A DNA stretch of 64,000 bases from Natronosalvus caseinilyticus (lineage in GTDB: Archaea; Halobacteriota; Halobacteria; Halobacteriales; Natrialbaceae). Of the stretch, positions 33,927 to 42,511 are shown in pieces. The stretch lies in the NCBI RefSeq assembly GCF_017357105.1, contig NZ_CP071596.1, positions 3,658,001-3,722,000 of the forward strand, in the 5' to 3' direction. The translations under genes were made by a program, and so were the position numbers. Numbering within the stretch: position 1 is the first letter of the stretch; each line of letters starts with the position of its first letter. The notes beneath the pieces are model-generated. The model was not told the origin of the DNA, made no database searches, and worked only from the letters and a program-made list of their open reading frames with translations.

Positions 33927-34754
33927 CTAACCAGACGTCTCAGATGTCTCCTCGCGGTACTCATCGGACTCGATGTCGGCGAGCCACTCGCGGAGTTTCT
34001 CGTTGTAGTTCTCGCCGTCCTCGCCGTGATGGACGCGACAGTGACAGTTCGGACAGAGCGCGATGACCATATCAGGTCTATCCGGCCCACCATCGCTTAG
34101 TTCGTTGATGTGATGCGCATGGAAATACGGGTCGCCGGATTTATTTTGGAACGCTGGCTCCCCACACCCTTCGCATTTCCCCTCCGCGCGAGCTTTCACA
34201 TACGTTTTCACCACGTCTGACCCTTCGTACGTTTGAGTCGTGGCCGAGACCGGGTCCACAGCCTCACTCGCACATTCCCCCGCCCGCTTGCGTAGCGTCG
34301 CCAAGTCAGGGGAGTCGTCCTCGAAGTCCGCAACAGCGTCTGCCTCGTCGTGCGCGTTACTCTCCTTAGGGACCTCCGAAATATTTCTGACTTTGCTCTG
34401 TAGGTTTTTTGAGTGACCACAATGTCGGCAGACCCAGAAATCAGTTGAACGTATCCACACCGTTTTACCGCATTCATTACACGCTTTGTCGACCCACCTA
34501 ACTAGCTCCCACTCGCTCAGCAGCGTATTGACGGAAATCAACGGTCCAGCCTCCTCGTATCCCCTCAAAGGATAAGCCATCGTCTTCTTGATGTCGGGAT
34601 GCCAATTATTTGGGTCGTCCGTTTCCGGGTCAACCACGAGAGAAACAGGACATAAGTAGAGGGGGATTCCTCCTTCCGTCCGCCGGTCGATGATTCGTAC
34701 GTAATTGTCGTCTCGGGCCCAGATTTGACCAGTCTCGATAGTATTCGTGGTCAT
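33927..34754 (-). CDS. HNH endonuclease with additional zinc knuckle
   Basis: 275 aa from ATG 34754 (an in-frame start at 34853 adds 33 unlikely residues). N-terminal 95 residues: beta-rich GQIWARDDNYVRIIDRRTEG domain. Residues about 93-115 contain a CNECGK...CRHC zinc knuckle. C-terminal HNH: YVKARAEGKCEGCGEPAF, PYFHAHHINELSDGGPDRPD (catalytic His) and ALCPNCHCRVHHGEDG. The C-terminal module matches the McrA-type HNH nucleases found in haloarchaea, which are thought to restrict foreign or modified DNA. It is the first gene inside the right end of the island. Confidence 0.85.
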   Translation of the reverse strand: MTTNTIETGQIWARDDNYVRIIDRRTEGGIPLYLCPVSLVVDPETDDPNNWHPDIKKTMAYPLRGYEEAGPLISVNTLLSEWELVRWVDKACNECGKTVWIRSTDFWVCRHCGHSKNLQSKVRNISEVPKESNAHDEADAVADFEDDSPDLATLRKRAGECASEAVDPVSATTQTYEGSDVVKTYVKARAEGKCEGCGEPAFQNKSGDPYFHAHHINELSDGGPDRPDMVIALCPNCHCRVHHGEDGENYNEKLREWLADIESDEYREETSETSG

Positions 34755-35167
34755 GGTCTTATTCAAGCAGCAGTTGGGCGGAACGTCTGTCCCCCTTACA
34801 CTTGGGCCGATTGTAGAGTTCGCTTGCGCGTATGAACGTGGGTGTCCAATCATCTGGAGCGAGTCTATTGGGGATTCCCTCAGGGTAACGGGCCATCGAG
34901 TGGCTTGTTATCTGCTCAACCATGATTGGATGGACGGGAGGTATATTCAAAACTATTCAGACCGTAATTTATGAATGAATTTGAATATGTTTAAGAAATC
35001 CTTAACTTATGGGCATACAATACAGTTAATACGAGAATGGTAATACAATTTAACACGCAGCTACACACTAATTAGGGGTTTAACAGGATATAGAAAGAGA
35101 AATCGCATTCAGAGGAGGTCTATTTAAAACATCGTTCTAGGACGAATGTGTTGGGAATTATACTTTT

Positions 35168-35191
35168 TAGGTTCGTTGGAACACCAACCTA
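35168..35191. promoter_or_regulatory. TAGGTT/AACCTA inverted repeat next to attR
   Basis: TAGGTT (35168-35173) and AACCTA (35186-35191), 12-nt spacer. It mirrors the pair beside attL and sits at nearly the same distance from the core (9 nt here, 11 nt there). Probable integrase arm sites. Confidence 0.6.
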
Positions 35192-35199
35192 ATATTAGG
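35188..35199. repeat. Perfect 12-bp palindrome at the right border
   Basis: CCTAATATTAGG, one base from the attR core and overlapping the right arm of the TAGGTT/AACCTA repeat. No equivalent exists at the left end. Confidence 0.65.
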
Positions 35200-35200
35200 C

Positions 35201-35210
35201 TTCCAGTTCA
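35201..35210 (+). repeat. Right attachment core (attR)
   Basis: TTCCAGTTCA, identical to the left core. To its right the phospholipase D gene resumes in the correct frame (GSLNW). Joining 14170 to 35201 would give back one uninterrupted core and gene. Confidence 0.85.
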
Positions 35211-36908
35211 AACTCCCGAGAACAACCGTGTCGCCGTCGACGATCACGCCCTTCGCGTGAATTTTCTCGAATCGCTCACCAGGTTCGACGAGACGAGCCT
35301 CGAGCGGCAGGTCGTCCCTCGCCGCGGCCGTCTCGAGTCGCTCGATCACCTCGTGATTCGCCTCCTCGTTGTACCAGCTGGCGTCGAGGAGGACGCGCAC
35401 TTCGACGCCGCGTTCGGCGGCCTCGATCGTCGCCTCGAGCACCGACGCGTCGTCGCCGATACTGGCCTGGGTAACGTCGATCGACTCCTCGGCGCCCTCG
35501 AGCAACTCGAGGAGCCGACCCTCGGCGTTGTCCGGTGCGAGCAGGAGTTCTACCCGCTCGAGGGCGACGGGTTCCGGTTCGTGGACGGTCGGATAGGCCC
35601 CGGGTGCTGGATCGGGCTCGACGAACGTCGCTGATTTCCGGTGCTCGGCCCACGGAGTGACGTCCCAGCCGTCCGCATCGGCCCGGAAGACCCCCTCCAG
35701 GTCGCGGGCGAGCGCACGGTTCTCGACGACGACGCCCCAGCCGCGACTCGAGGCGCCGCCGAGTCCCGACGGCGACCAGTTCTCGGTGGTGACGAGGACC
35801 GTTTCGTCGACGACGGCGTACTTGGGATGGTGGTATCGATACCGTGCCCCCGGTCCGCCGAGAGCGTACACGTCGGCGCCCTGACTCTCGAGTTCGGTGA
35901 GGAGTTCGTCGGTGCGTTCCGAGGCGCCGCCGACGGGCCCCGCCTCGACGAGAATTTCGACGTCGACGCCGCGCTCGAGGGCGTCCTCGAGCGCCGTTGA
36001 GATTTCCGGAGACGTGAACGTGTAGCCGGCGATGCGAATCCGATCCTCGGCCGCTGCGATTCGGTCGCGGGCGACGTCGGGTGCGTCCGGCAAGACGAAC
36101 GCGGTTCCCGCCGTCTCGCCGTAGGTGGCGACCGGGAGGCAGGTCGCGCCGCGTGGCCACCACGCGTCCTGGCCCGGAGTCGTGGATACGTCAGTCGCGT
36201 TCGATCCCGACCGGTACCAGACCCTGGCCGTTCGCGCCCGATCGTAGGTGACTTCGTCGACGAGCGTCCCGCCCTGGAGCACTCGGAGGGTGTCCCCGTC
36301 GGCCGCCAGCCAGAGGTGGCCCTCGAGTTCGAGCACCTCGAGGGTCGTCATCGACGCCGTCTCGTCGGGATCCATCGAGAGCGCAACCGGACCCGAGACC
36401 GTTGCGTCCGGAATCGCTGCCGTCGTGTGACCGTCGGTTACCGTCCAGTTCTCGAATCGTGTTCGTGCCGGCACCTTGAGGACGAAGAACTCGCCGACGT
36501 TGCCGTGGGTCGTCGGGTTCGGATAAACGGCTGCAACGTGTGGTTCAGTTCGAGATTGGCTCTCGGACATCTCCACCGCGTCGGAGAGAGGGCTATTGTC
36601 GGGAAACGCCGTTGCCGCCCCAACCGGACAGGCTCGGCTGTCGTCGCGTACGTCCTGCAACGGGATGCCCGTGAATTCTCCCGAGAACACCCCGGCCATC
36701 TCGAGTCGGCCGTCGCTCGAGTCCACAGGGAGGTGGCGGTGGCTCGTCGACGAGTCGACGCTAACGCTGGCGGTTCCGGCGGTTCCGGCGGTACCGACGG
36801 TTTCGACGGTTTCGGCGGTTCCGATGGTGCCTACCGAGGCACCGAGAAGGGCGATCACGAGGAAGACTGCCAGGACGGGGCGCACGGTGGGCTCTGGCCG
36901 CGCGTTCG

Positions 36909-36916
36909 TATATAAA
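36909..36916 (-). promoter_or_regulatory. TATA box of the split phospholipase D gene
   Basis: TTTATATA on the minus strand, 24-31 nt before GTG 36885: ideal position for a leaderless transcript, so the truncated gene may still be transcribed into the island. Confidence 0.65.
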
Positions 36917-36969
36917 CTCTCGTCCCACGACGATAGCGAAGAAGGATCCGATGACGTGGCGCCTCGATC

Positions 36970-38220
36970 TCAGGCCGTCGGCTCGAGCGCCGGCCCCGCC
37001 TTCTCGGCTTCGGCCTGCACGAGGTAGGCGCGGTCGTCGTCGTACTCGAGGAGTGCCTCGAGGGCGTCTTCGGTGCCGATCCGGTTGAGCGCCCAGGCGG
37101 CGGAGGCGCGGACGGTGTCGTCGTCGTCCTCCTCGAGGACGTCCGCGAGCGGAGAGATCGCTCGGGTATCGCCGATGAGGCCGAGTGCGCGCGCGGCGGC
37201 GCTTCGAATCTCGCCGTTCTCGGCGACGAGCTGGTCCGCGAGAGGCTGGACGGCCTCCTCGGCGCCGATTTCGCCCAGGGCCTTGAACGTCACCTTCTGG
37301 AGCAGCGGGTTCGAGTCGTTGTCGACGTAGTCGACGAGCGTCTCGACGACCTCCTCGTCGGCGACGCCGATCTTGCCGATGATGGTGATCGCGTCCTGGT
37401 CGCGACGGGTCGCCCGCTGGAGCATGGGTTCGAGGGCTTCCTCGGGGCCCATTCGCTCGAGAGCCTCGAGGGCGTGTTCTTCCATGAAGTCAGAGTCGAA
37501 CGTCTCCAGGGACAGCAAGATCATGTCGACGTTGTGTTGCTTCTCGTGAACCTTGAGGGCGTGCCACTCCGGCGGGTAGTCCTTGACGTGCTCGAGGACG
37601 TCGTAGAACCCCTGGGCGCGGAGTTGCTGGCGAACCGAGAGGTCCTCCCAGGCTTGAGCGTCGTCGATGCCGTCGACCAGCGCCTCGGTGGCCTCGAGGA
37701 GGGCCGCGATGTCGTCGGCGTCGGGATCGAGGTCGGCTTCCTCGACGGCGGCGCCGGCGTTCTCGAGCGTGGCGGTCAGCCTGGCGACGGTGTCCTCGCC
37801 GTTGCCGTCGGCGAGGGTCAGGTTCGTCCCGAGAACTTCGTTGACGTCGGCGACGAAGGTTTGGACGACGTCGACCAGTTCGGACTCGCCCTGCTCGGTC
37901 CAGCGCGTCTCGGCGATTTCGCCCTTCGCGTCGTCGATTTCGGTGACGACGTCCTCGGCGTAGGGCCCACGGGCGTCCTCGAGGTCCGAGGACAAGGAGT
38001 CGACGTCGTCCTCGAGGGATTCGTCTTCCTCGTCCTCCTCGAGGTCAGCCGCTTCGACGTCAGCTTCCAGGTCGGAGAGTGCGGCCTCGACTTCGTCGAG
38101 ATCGGACTCGGTTTCGGCGTCCTCGAGGGCCGCCTCGACGGACTCGAGGCGCTCGCGGAGCGATTCGACGGTGAGTTCGTGTTCGTGTTCGTCGGCCGTT
38201 TCGGACTCCTCGTCGCTCAT
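36970..38220 (-). CDS. HEAT-repeat protein with acidic coiled-coil N-terminus
   Basis: 416 aa. Residues 15-100 are very acidic and coiled (LESVEAALEDAETESDLDEV). Residues about 225-405 hold HEAT/PBS-lyase-type repeats: ALEALERMGPEEALEPML, TFKALGEIGAEEAVQPLADQ, ARALGLIGDTRAISPLADVL, AWALNRIGTEDALEALLEY. Such repeats form a curved scaffold for protein-protein contacts. Partner unknown. Followed after 84 nt by the phospholipase D fragment on the same strand, which has its own TATA box. Confidence 0.88.
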   Translation of the reverse strand: MSDEESETADEHEHELTVESLRERLESVEAALEDAETESDLDEVEAALSDLEADVEAADLEEDEEDESLEDDVDSLSSDLEDARGPYAEDVVTEIDDAKGEIAETRWTEQGESELVDVVQTFVADVNEVLGTNLTLADGNGEDTVARLTATLENAGAAVEEADLDPDADDIAALLEATEALVDGIDDAQAWEDLSVRQQLRAQGFYDVLEHVKDYPPEWHALKVHEKQHNVDMILLSLETFDSDFMEEHALEALERMGPEEALEPMLQRATRRDQDAITIIGKIGVADEEVVETLVDYVDNDSNPLLQKVTFKALGEIGAEEAVQPLADQLVAENGEIRSAAARALGLIGDTRAISPLADVLEEDDDDTVRASAAWALNRIGTEDALEALLEYDDDRAYLVQAEAEKAGPALEPTA

Positions 38221-38420
38221 GGAACCACCCGGTGACCCGTCGGCGTGCGGTGACGCAGTTCCGTCTTCATACCGAAGAATCGTGTCAGGATGCTCCTAAG
38301 CGTTTCCATCTGGTCACGGAGCGTGCCACTCGAGGTGTGATTGTGAAGCGTGATAATCGGGTCGTGCCCTCGACCTCCTTCGCCCGTGTTCTCGCTCTCG
38401 CTCTCGCCCTCGCGCGTCGG

Positions 38421-39152
38421 CTACTCCACACCAGCGGCACGCTCCTCGACCGGGGCAGGTTCCTCGCGCCAGTAGAACCACGGGCTCAGCGTCATGTAGG
38501 CGATGCCGAGCGTGAGCAGGGCGTAGGGGAACGTCCGGCCCGCGACGTTCGGGACGAGCATGGCCAGCGCGTGCACGACGCCCATGATGAGCGCGTCTCG
38601 AGCCAGCAGGTCGGGGTAGCGAATCCGCGAAACCATCAGGTAACAGAACGCGCCGGTGACGGCGAGGACGAGCCAGGGGTCGTCGACGGGGTGGCCGGCC
38701 AGGATCGCCGCGCCCATGATCGTCGCCGCGAGCGTCGTCTGGATGCCCTCGGTGTAGTCGTCGGCCGTGTCGTAGGCCGTGTAGAGGCCGAGGCGGGCGA
38801 CGGCCATCGCGACGAACAGCGCACAGACGCCAGTGACGACGCCGAGTTCGACGGACACTGCCTCGAAGCCGATTTCGAGTCCGTCGCTGACGACGACGAA
38901 CGCGAGCACGGCGGGCGCGATGGCGAAGGAGGCCACGTCAGCCAGCGAGTCGAGGTAGGGGCCGGCCGCCGTCCCGCCGTACTGGCGCGCGAGAATGCCG
39001 TCGAGTCCGTCGGCGATCGCCGCGAGCAGGATCAACCGGGCGGCGAGACGAATGTCGACGAACGCGACGACGACGGCGACGAATCCGAGGCCCGCGTTGG
39101 CGATGGTCACTGCGTCGGCGATTCCGAGTCGGCCGACGAACCGGGGCAGCAT
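38421..39152 (-). CDS. pssA: CDP-alcohol phosphatidyltransferase, archaetidylserine synthase (PssA-type)
   Basis: 243 aa from ATG 39152 (a longer frame to 39221 adds a basic tail without support). The CDP-alcohol motif D-G-x2-A-R-x8-G-x3-D-x3-D is complete: DGLDGILARQYGGTAAGPYL followed by DSLAD. About six membrane helices. The enzyme joins serine to CDP-archaeol. In haloarchaea PssA is needed both for phospholipids and for ArtA-dependent lipid anchoring of PGF-CTERM proteins. Divergent from the blue copper protein gene. Confidence 0.87.
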   Translation of the reverse strand: MLPRFVGRLGIADAVTIANAGLGFVAVVVAFVDIRLAARLILLAAIADGLDGILARQYGGTAAGPYLDSLADVASFAIAPAVLAFVVVSDGLEIGFEAVSVELGVVTGVCALFVAMAVARLGLYTAYDTADDYTEGIQTTLAATIMGAAILAGHPVDDPWLVLAVTGAFCYLMVSRIRYPDLLARDALIMGVVHALAMLVPNVAGRTFPYALLTLGIAYMTLSPWFYWREEPAPVEERAAGVE

Positions 39153-39258
39153 ACACCCGGATTCGACCGGCAGCGCTCTTACGTGTTTCCGTTTCGCCCG
39201 ATTCCAGCGGGGCGGGAGCAACCGAGCGGGTTATGTTCCGCCTGTCCGAACGTCCGGT

Positions 39259-39693
39259 ATGCACCGGCGCGTTTACCTCGCCACGGCTGGCAGCGCAGCC
39301 CTGGCGGGGCTCGCGGGCTGTACGGTCGTCGGGGACGTTGGCGAACAGGTCTTCGGCGAACCCGAGTACGACATCGGGATGACCCGAAACGAGTTCCTCC
39401 CCGCCGAGTACGAGACGACCGTCGGCGAACCCGTCGTCTGGAAGAACACGAGCGAGTCGATCCACACCATCACCGCGATCGAGGGAAGGCTGCCCGACGA
39501 GGCCGAGTACTTCGCGACCGGGGGCTACGACGATCAGGAATCGGCCGAGGACGCCTGGCACGACAATCACGGTGGCGCAATCGGCATTCGAGAGACCTAC
39601 GAGTACACGTTCGAGGTTCCCGGGACCTATCACTACATCTGCGTTCCTCACGTTGGCGGCGGCATGGTCGGCCGCGTCGTCGTTACCGAGTGA
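39259..39693 (+). CDS. Halocyanin-like blue copper lipoprotein
   Basis: 144 aa from ATG 39259. Twin-arginine plus lipobox signal (HRRVYLATAGSAALAGLAGC), so probably exported folded through Tat and lipid-anchored at Cys21. Cupredoxin domain: EFLPAEYETTVGEPVVWKNT, copper ligands His in SIHTITAI and the C-terminal YHYICVPHVGGGMVG (Cys, His, Met). The spacing between strands is longer than in plastocyanin because of the DEAEYFATGGYDDQESAEDA insertion. Acts as a small electron carrier at the membrane surface. Monocistronic. Confidence 0.92.
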   Translation: MHRRVYLATAGSAALAGLAGCTVVGDVGEQVFGEPEYDIGMTRNEFLPAEYETTVGEPVVWKNTSESIHTITAIEGRLPDEAEYFATGGYDDQESAEDAWHDNHGGAIGIRETYEYTFEVPGTYHYICVPHVGGGMVGRVVVTE

Positions 39694-39825
39694 ATCGCGA
39701 TTCGCCAGTGCACTTTTCGAGGTCGCTTCGCACAACTCGAGCAACTCGAGCAACTCGTGCAAACACCCGGATCACAACCTACGCACCGCTATAGCCGAAG
39801 CGCCAAAAATCGATCGACAGGGAAT

Positions 39826-40467
39826 CTACTCGTCGACGGCGACGTCTTCTTCGTCGACGTCGACCGCGGTCGCCTCCTCTTCGGCGACTTCTTCGGGGTG
39901 AGCCTCGAGCGTCGTCTTCTGGATCTCGACGCGTCGAAGCGGGTAGATCGTCTTCGACTCGCCGTAGATCGCCGAGGAGAGTCGCCCCTCGACGATGCTG
40001 TCGATGAGTTCCTCGAAGGTCCGGTCAGCGGCAGCCTCCTCGACCATCTGAACCATCTGCTGGCGGATGGCCTTCTCCTGGCTCGCGTCGGCCTTCTTCG
40101 TCGTGAAGGCGACCGGCTGGATCTGGAGACGGTAGTCGTCGGTCGTCAGGACCGTGACGTAGGCCTCAATTTTCGAGGCGCCACGGCGGACCAGCGAGCG
40201 CAGGTAGTCGCGAGCCAACGAGTGCTCTTTGAACTCCGTGTACGCGGCGTCGCTACCGACGTCGTTCACCTGGAAGGTGAGCTTCGTGTTGTTCTCGCTG
40301 GCGTTGTTCGTGAGTTCGCCGAGCGTCGTTTCGATGGTTCGGTCGTAGACCTGTTCGGGTTCGTCGGCGGGGGTCTCGCCGAGCTCCGCCCGGTCGAACT
40401 GCTCCGGGGCGAGCACGGTGTACCACCGCTTCTCCTGTTTCGCGCGTGAAACTGATCGTTCGCTCAT
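39826..40467 (-). CDS. 30S ribosomal protein S3Ae (eS1)
   Basis: 213 aa, the archaeal/eukaryotic eS1 family: KRWYTVLAPEQFDRAELGET, DRTIETTLGELTNN, LRSLVRRGASKIEAYVTVLT, IYPLRRVEIQKTTLEAHPEE, then an acidic haloarchaeal tail. A component of the small-subunit platform near the mRNA exit. Last gene of the S15-RecJ-Pcc1-S3Ae operon; its ATG overlaps the pcc1 stop by 4 nt. Confidence 0.97.
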   Translation of the reverse strand: MSERSVSRAKQEKRWYTVLAPEQFDRAELGETPADEPEQVYDRTIETTLGELTNNASENNTKLTFQVNDVGSDAAYTEFKEHSLARDYLRSLVRRGASKIEAYVTVLTTDDYRLQIQPVAFTTKKADASQEKAIRQQMVQMVEEAAADRTFEELIDSIVEGRLSSAIYGESKTIYPLRRVEIQKTTLEAHPEEVAEEEATAVDVDEEDVAVDE

Positions 40468-40757
40468 TGTGTGTTGGTATCTGTGTCGTTCGTTCGTCCG
40501 TGCTGTGCCACTGTCGCAACGTCCGTCGCGACGTCCAGATTGACGACGTAATCGTCGACCGTCGAGTGGAGGCTACCCGTCGTCTCGCGTTCGATTCGCG
40601 TGACGATGGCCGTCGACTCGTCGTCAGCCGACTCGAGTCGCGTCGCCATCTCCGACGTGTTGTCCGGAGCGATGGCTGCCGCAATCGTCGCGGAATCGAC
40701 CGCCAGTCGCGTCCGAATCGTCGCTCGTCGTGTCGCGTTCGGCTCGGTCTCCGTCAT
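40464..40757 (-). CDS. pcc1: KEOPS complex subunit Pcc1
   Basis: 97 aa. Small alpha/beta dimerisation subunit of KEOPS, which makes the universal t6A37 tRNA modification with Kae1-Bud32 and Cgi121. Matches Pcc1: ATIRTRLAVDSATIAAAIAP, ESTAIVTRIERETTGSLHS, TVDDYVVNLDVATDVA. Overlaps the upstream RecJ-like gene and the downstream S3Ae gene by 4 nt each, indicating tight translational coupling. Confidence 0.92.
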   Translation of the reverse strand: MTETEPNATRRATIRTRLAVDSATIAAAIAPDNTSEMATRLESADDESTAIVTRIERETTGSLHSTVDDYVVNLDVATDVATVAQHGRTNDTDTNTQ

Positions 40758-42043
40758 AGGTGCTCCCTCACTGCCGCGATGACCGTTTCGTCGTCAAGCT
40801 CGCGGTCGCCGTACCGCAGCGTTCCGCCACGCCGACCCACGTCGTACGCCGCGCCGATTTCGAGGTCGCGAGCGGCGGCCTCGAGCGTCGGCCCGAAGCC
40901 GCTGGCGTCCCGCGTCGCGAGCGCTGCCGTCCCGTCTCCAAGCGCGAGTACGGCAGGCTCGGGAGATCGGTAGGCGAGCACGAGACGGGCCGCCGGTCGG
41001 ACCGGCGCGTCACCGACGTCGACGACGAACAGGCCGTCGTACCGACCAGCCGACGCGTCGTCGATGGCCGCGTGGACACGTCGTCCACAGGTCCGCCAGG
41101 CTTCGAGAGCAGGCGTTCTGGCCTCGTGGCCCATCGCGAGGGCCACGCCGGTTCCGGCCTCGAGCGCTGCCGTCGCCTCGAGGACGTCCGCGTAGCCCTC
41201 GAGCGTGGCGAACGGCCGGCCGTCGGTGATCGCGTACGGGTGAAGGAATCGCCCGACTGCCGTCGCGGCGTGCTCGCTGGCGTCGTCGTCGCCCACGACG
41301 TCGAGGGCGACGGCCGAGCCGATCGTTCGGTGGGTGTTCGGGTCAAGCTCCGGGTCCGAGTCCGGGCCGATAGCGTCGCTGTCGCCATTGCCGTTGTCGT
41401 CACCGTCGATGGTGATGTCGACTCCGAGTCCCTCGAGTGCATCCGCCACAGCGCCCTCGTCACCCGACCAGGGCGCGAGACAGCCCATCGAGGCGGTGAG
41501 GCCGTCGACGACGTCCGCAGTCGGAACGCCGACGCCGGGTCGTCGCTCCAGTCGATCGCTCTCGAGAGCCGATTCGAGCACCCACTCGGACTCGCCAGCA
41601 CCGGGTTCGATCCCGGCGGCGATCGTTCCGGCGAGGGTGAGCACGGGGTCGGGCGAGCCCTCGAGGTCGCGGGCGAGTTCGGCCGCGGCGAGCGTCGCCG
41701 GGCGGGTCTCGGTCTCGAGGGAGACGGCGTCCGTTGCGTCGGCGTCGCCGTCAGCGTCAACGTCGGCGTCGTGCGGCCCAATCACGACCGACACCGTTCC
41801 CGGCGTGCGATCGTCGCTCGGCTGCAGGCGCGCTGTCCGCTCGCCGATCGTCTCGCCAACCGCCACCTGGAACGGTGTCTCGCGGTCGGTGAGGGTTCTA
41901 GCGAGAAGGCCGGCCGCGGCCAGTCCGTCGCCGTCCGCCCGCGTGACTATGCGGACGAAGTCGGCACTCTCGAGTCGCTCGAGCGCCGGTGCCGATACCG
42001 ACGAGGCGGACGAATCGACCGTGGCGCGACCTTCCATCGTCAT
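40754..42043 (-). CDS. RecJ-like DHH-family protein of the ribosomal operon
   Basis: 429 aa. DHH-type start RIVTRADGDGLAAAGLLART; later GVALAMGHEARTPALEAWRT and a DHHA1-like end with VVDVGDAPVRPAARLVLAYR. The central DHH metal motifs are weak: an acidic Asp-rich insert (DADVDADGDADATDA) replaces the usual loop and no clear DHH triplet is seen, so it may be a non-catalytic, Cdc45-like member, although this position in archaeal S15-Pcc1 operons is usually annotated RecJ exonuclease. The ATG directly follows the S15 stop; pcc1 overlaps its 3' end by 4 nt. Confidence 0.82.
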   Translation of the reverse strand: MTMEGRATVDSSASSVSAPALERLESADFVRIVTRADGDGLAAAGLLARTLTDRETPFQVAVGETIGERTARLQPSDDRTPGTVSVVIGPHDADVDADGDADATDAVSLETETRPATLAAAELARDLEGSPDPVLTLAGTIAAGIEPGAGESEWVLESALESDRLERRPGVGVPTADVVDGLTASMGCLAPWSGDEGAVADALEGLGVDITIDGDDNGNGDSDAIGPDSDPELDPNTHRTIGSAVALDVVGDDDASEHAATAVGRFLHPYAITDGRPFATLEGYADVLEATAALEAGTGVALAMGHEARTPALEAWRTCGRRVHAAIDDASAGRYDGLFVVDVGDAPVRPAARLVLAYRSPEPAVLALGDGTAALATRDASGFGPTLEAAARDLEIGAAYDVGRRGGTLRYGDRELDDETVIAAVREHL

Positions 42044-42511
42044 CTACTCCTCGAGCAGTTCGACGGCCGCGTCGTAGGAGTACGCGAAGTCGGGGTCGAT
42101 CTCCGTCCCGCGGTAGTACGAGACGAGGCGTCGAACCTTCGATTCGGTGTTCTGCAGGGCGCGCTTGTTCTGGGCGTCCTGCGGGTTCGCTTCGACGTGC
42201 TCGCGCAGTCGAATCGCTCGCTCCATCAGGTTGTGGAGGTCCTCGGGGAGGTCGCTTTTCGCGTCGTTCTCCTCGAGGATCTCGGTGACCTTCTTCCCGG
42301 TCGCCAGCTTGACGTCCGGGATTGGCGTTCCCGTGACGCCCTCGTCGCGAAGTTTGAGGCCGATCTGACTCGGATCGTGCCCCTGCTCTGCCAGTTCGAC
42401 GACGCGAGATTCGATCTTCTCGGCGTCGACGTCGCTCCACTCCGGTGGTTCGTCTGCCGCCGGCTTGTCCGAACCGGACGTGCCACGGCGGCGGGTGTGC
42501 ATTCGTGCCAT
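42044..42511 (-). CDS. 30S ribosomal protein S15 (uS15)
   Basis: 155 aa from ATG 42511, giving the usual MARMHTRRRGTSGSDKP start; a longer frame to 42580 is rejected. Conserved archaeal S15: VVELAEQGHDPSQIGLKLRD, GTPIPDVKLATGKKVTEIL, NKRALQNTESKVRRLVSYYR. Binds 16S rRNA in the platform. First gene of the four-gene operon. Confidence 0.97.
   Translation of the reverse strand: MARMHTRRRGTSGSDKPAADEPPEWSDVDAEKIESRVVELAEQGHDPSQIGLKLRDEGVTGTPIPDVKLATGKKVTEILEENDAKSDLPEDLHNLMERAIRLREHVEANPQDAQNKRALQNTESKVRRLVSYYRGTEIDPDFAYSYDAAVELLEE

Larger units (their letters stand above)
34755..35200. other. AT-rich right end of the island
   Basis: 446 nt. The first 170 nt contain remnants of open frames. From 34970 on the DNA is extremely AT-rich, leading into the TAGGTT/AACCTA inverted repeat (35168-35191), the CCTAATATTAGG palindrome (35188-35199) and the attR core. 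No gene. Confidence 0.6.
14171..35210. mobile_element. 21-kb integrated defence island inside a phospholipase D gene
   Basis: Boundaries are set by the interrupted gene and by the 10-bp direct repeat TTCCAGTTCA at 14171-14180 and 35201-35210. Inside, base composition drops visibly to AT-rich compared with both flanks, and codon use shifts. Cargo: tyrosine integrase at the left end, ApeA-like HEPN protein, twin zinc-finger microproteins, Mrr endonuclease, several small membrane proteins, winged-helix regulator, HNH proteins, type IIG-like restriction-modification enzyme, second integrase, AlbA_2 protein. I saw no capsid, portal, terminase, transposase, relaxase or replication initiator. It is best described as an integrative genomic island whose movement would depend on its own integrase. 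The composition is mosaic: 24.5-25.7 kb and 27.5-31.8 kb look more GC-rich than the rest. Confidence 0.88.
35167..36885 (-). pseudogene. N-terminal fragment of a secreted phospholipase D-family gene
   Basis: 572-codon frame from GTG 36885. Signal peptide (VLAVFLVIALLGASVGTIGT), a lamin-tail-like beta domain about 110-215 (VGEFFVLKVPARTRFENWTV), then two PLD repeats. HKD1 is intact (HHPKYAVVD then TENWSPSG). HKD2 begins HAKGVIVDGDTVVLGSLNW and is cut there; the last 11 residues and the TAA at 35167 come from the island. The missing NRNSLRNNREVV and the C-terminal membrane anchor lie at 13903-14170. Before insertion the protein was about 650 aa, probably an extracytoplasmic membrane-anchored nuclease or phosphodiesterase. 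With HKD2 truncated it is expected to be inactive. Confidence 0.87.

Noticed and set aside
14171-35210. Island as a complete provirus
   Set aside because: No capsid, portal, terminase, tail or replication gene could be recognised, and the cargo is dominated by nucleases and defence domains.
14171-35210. Island integrated at a tRNA gene
   Set aside because: The only tRNA seen is 8.6 kb outside; the junctions lie in protein-coding sequence with an explicit direct repeat.
38232-39794. 520-codon plus-strand open frame
   Set aside because: Overlaps archaetidylserine synthase and, out of frame, the blue copper gene; both of those have family motifs.
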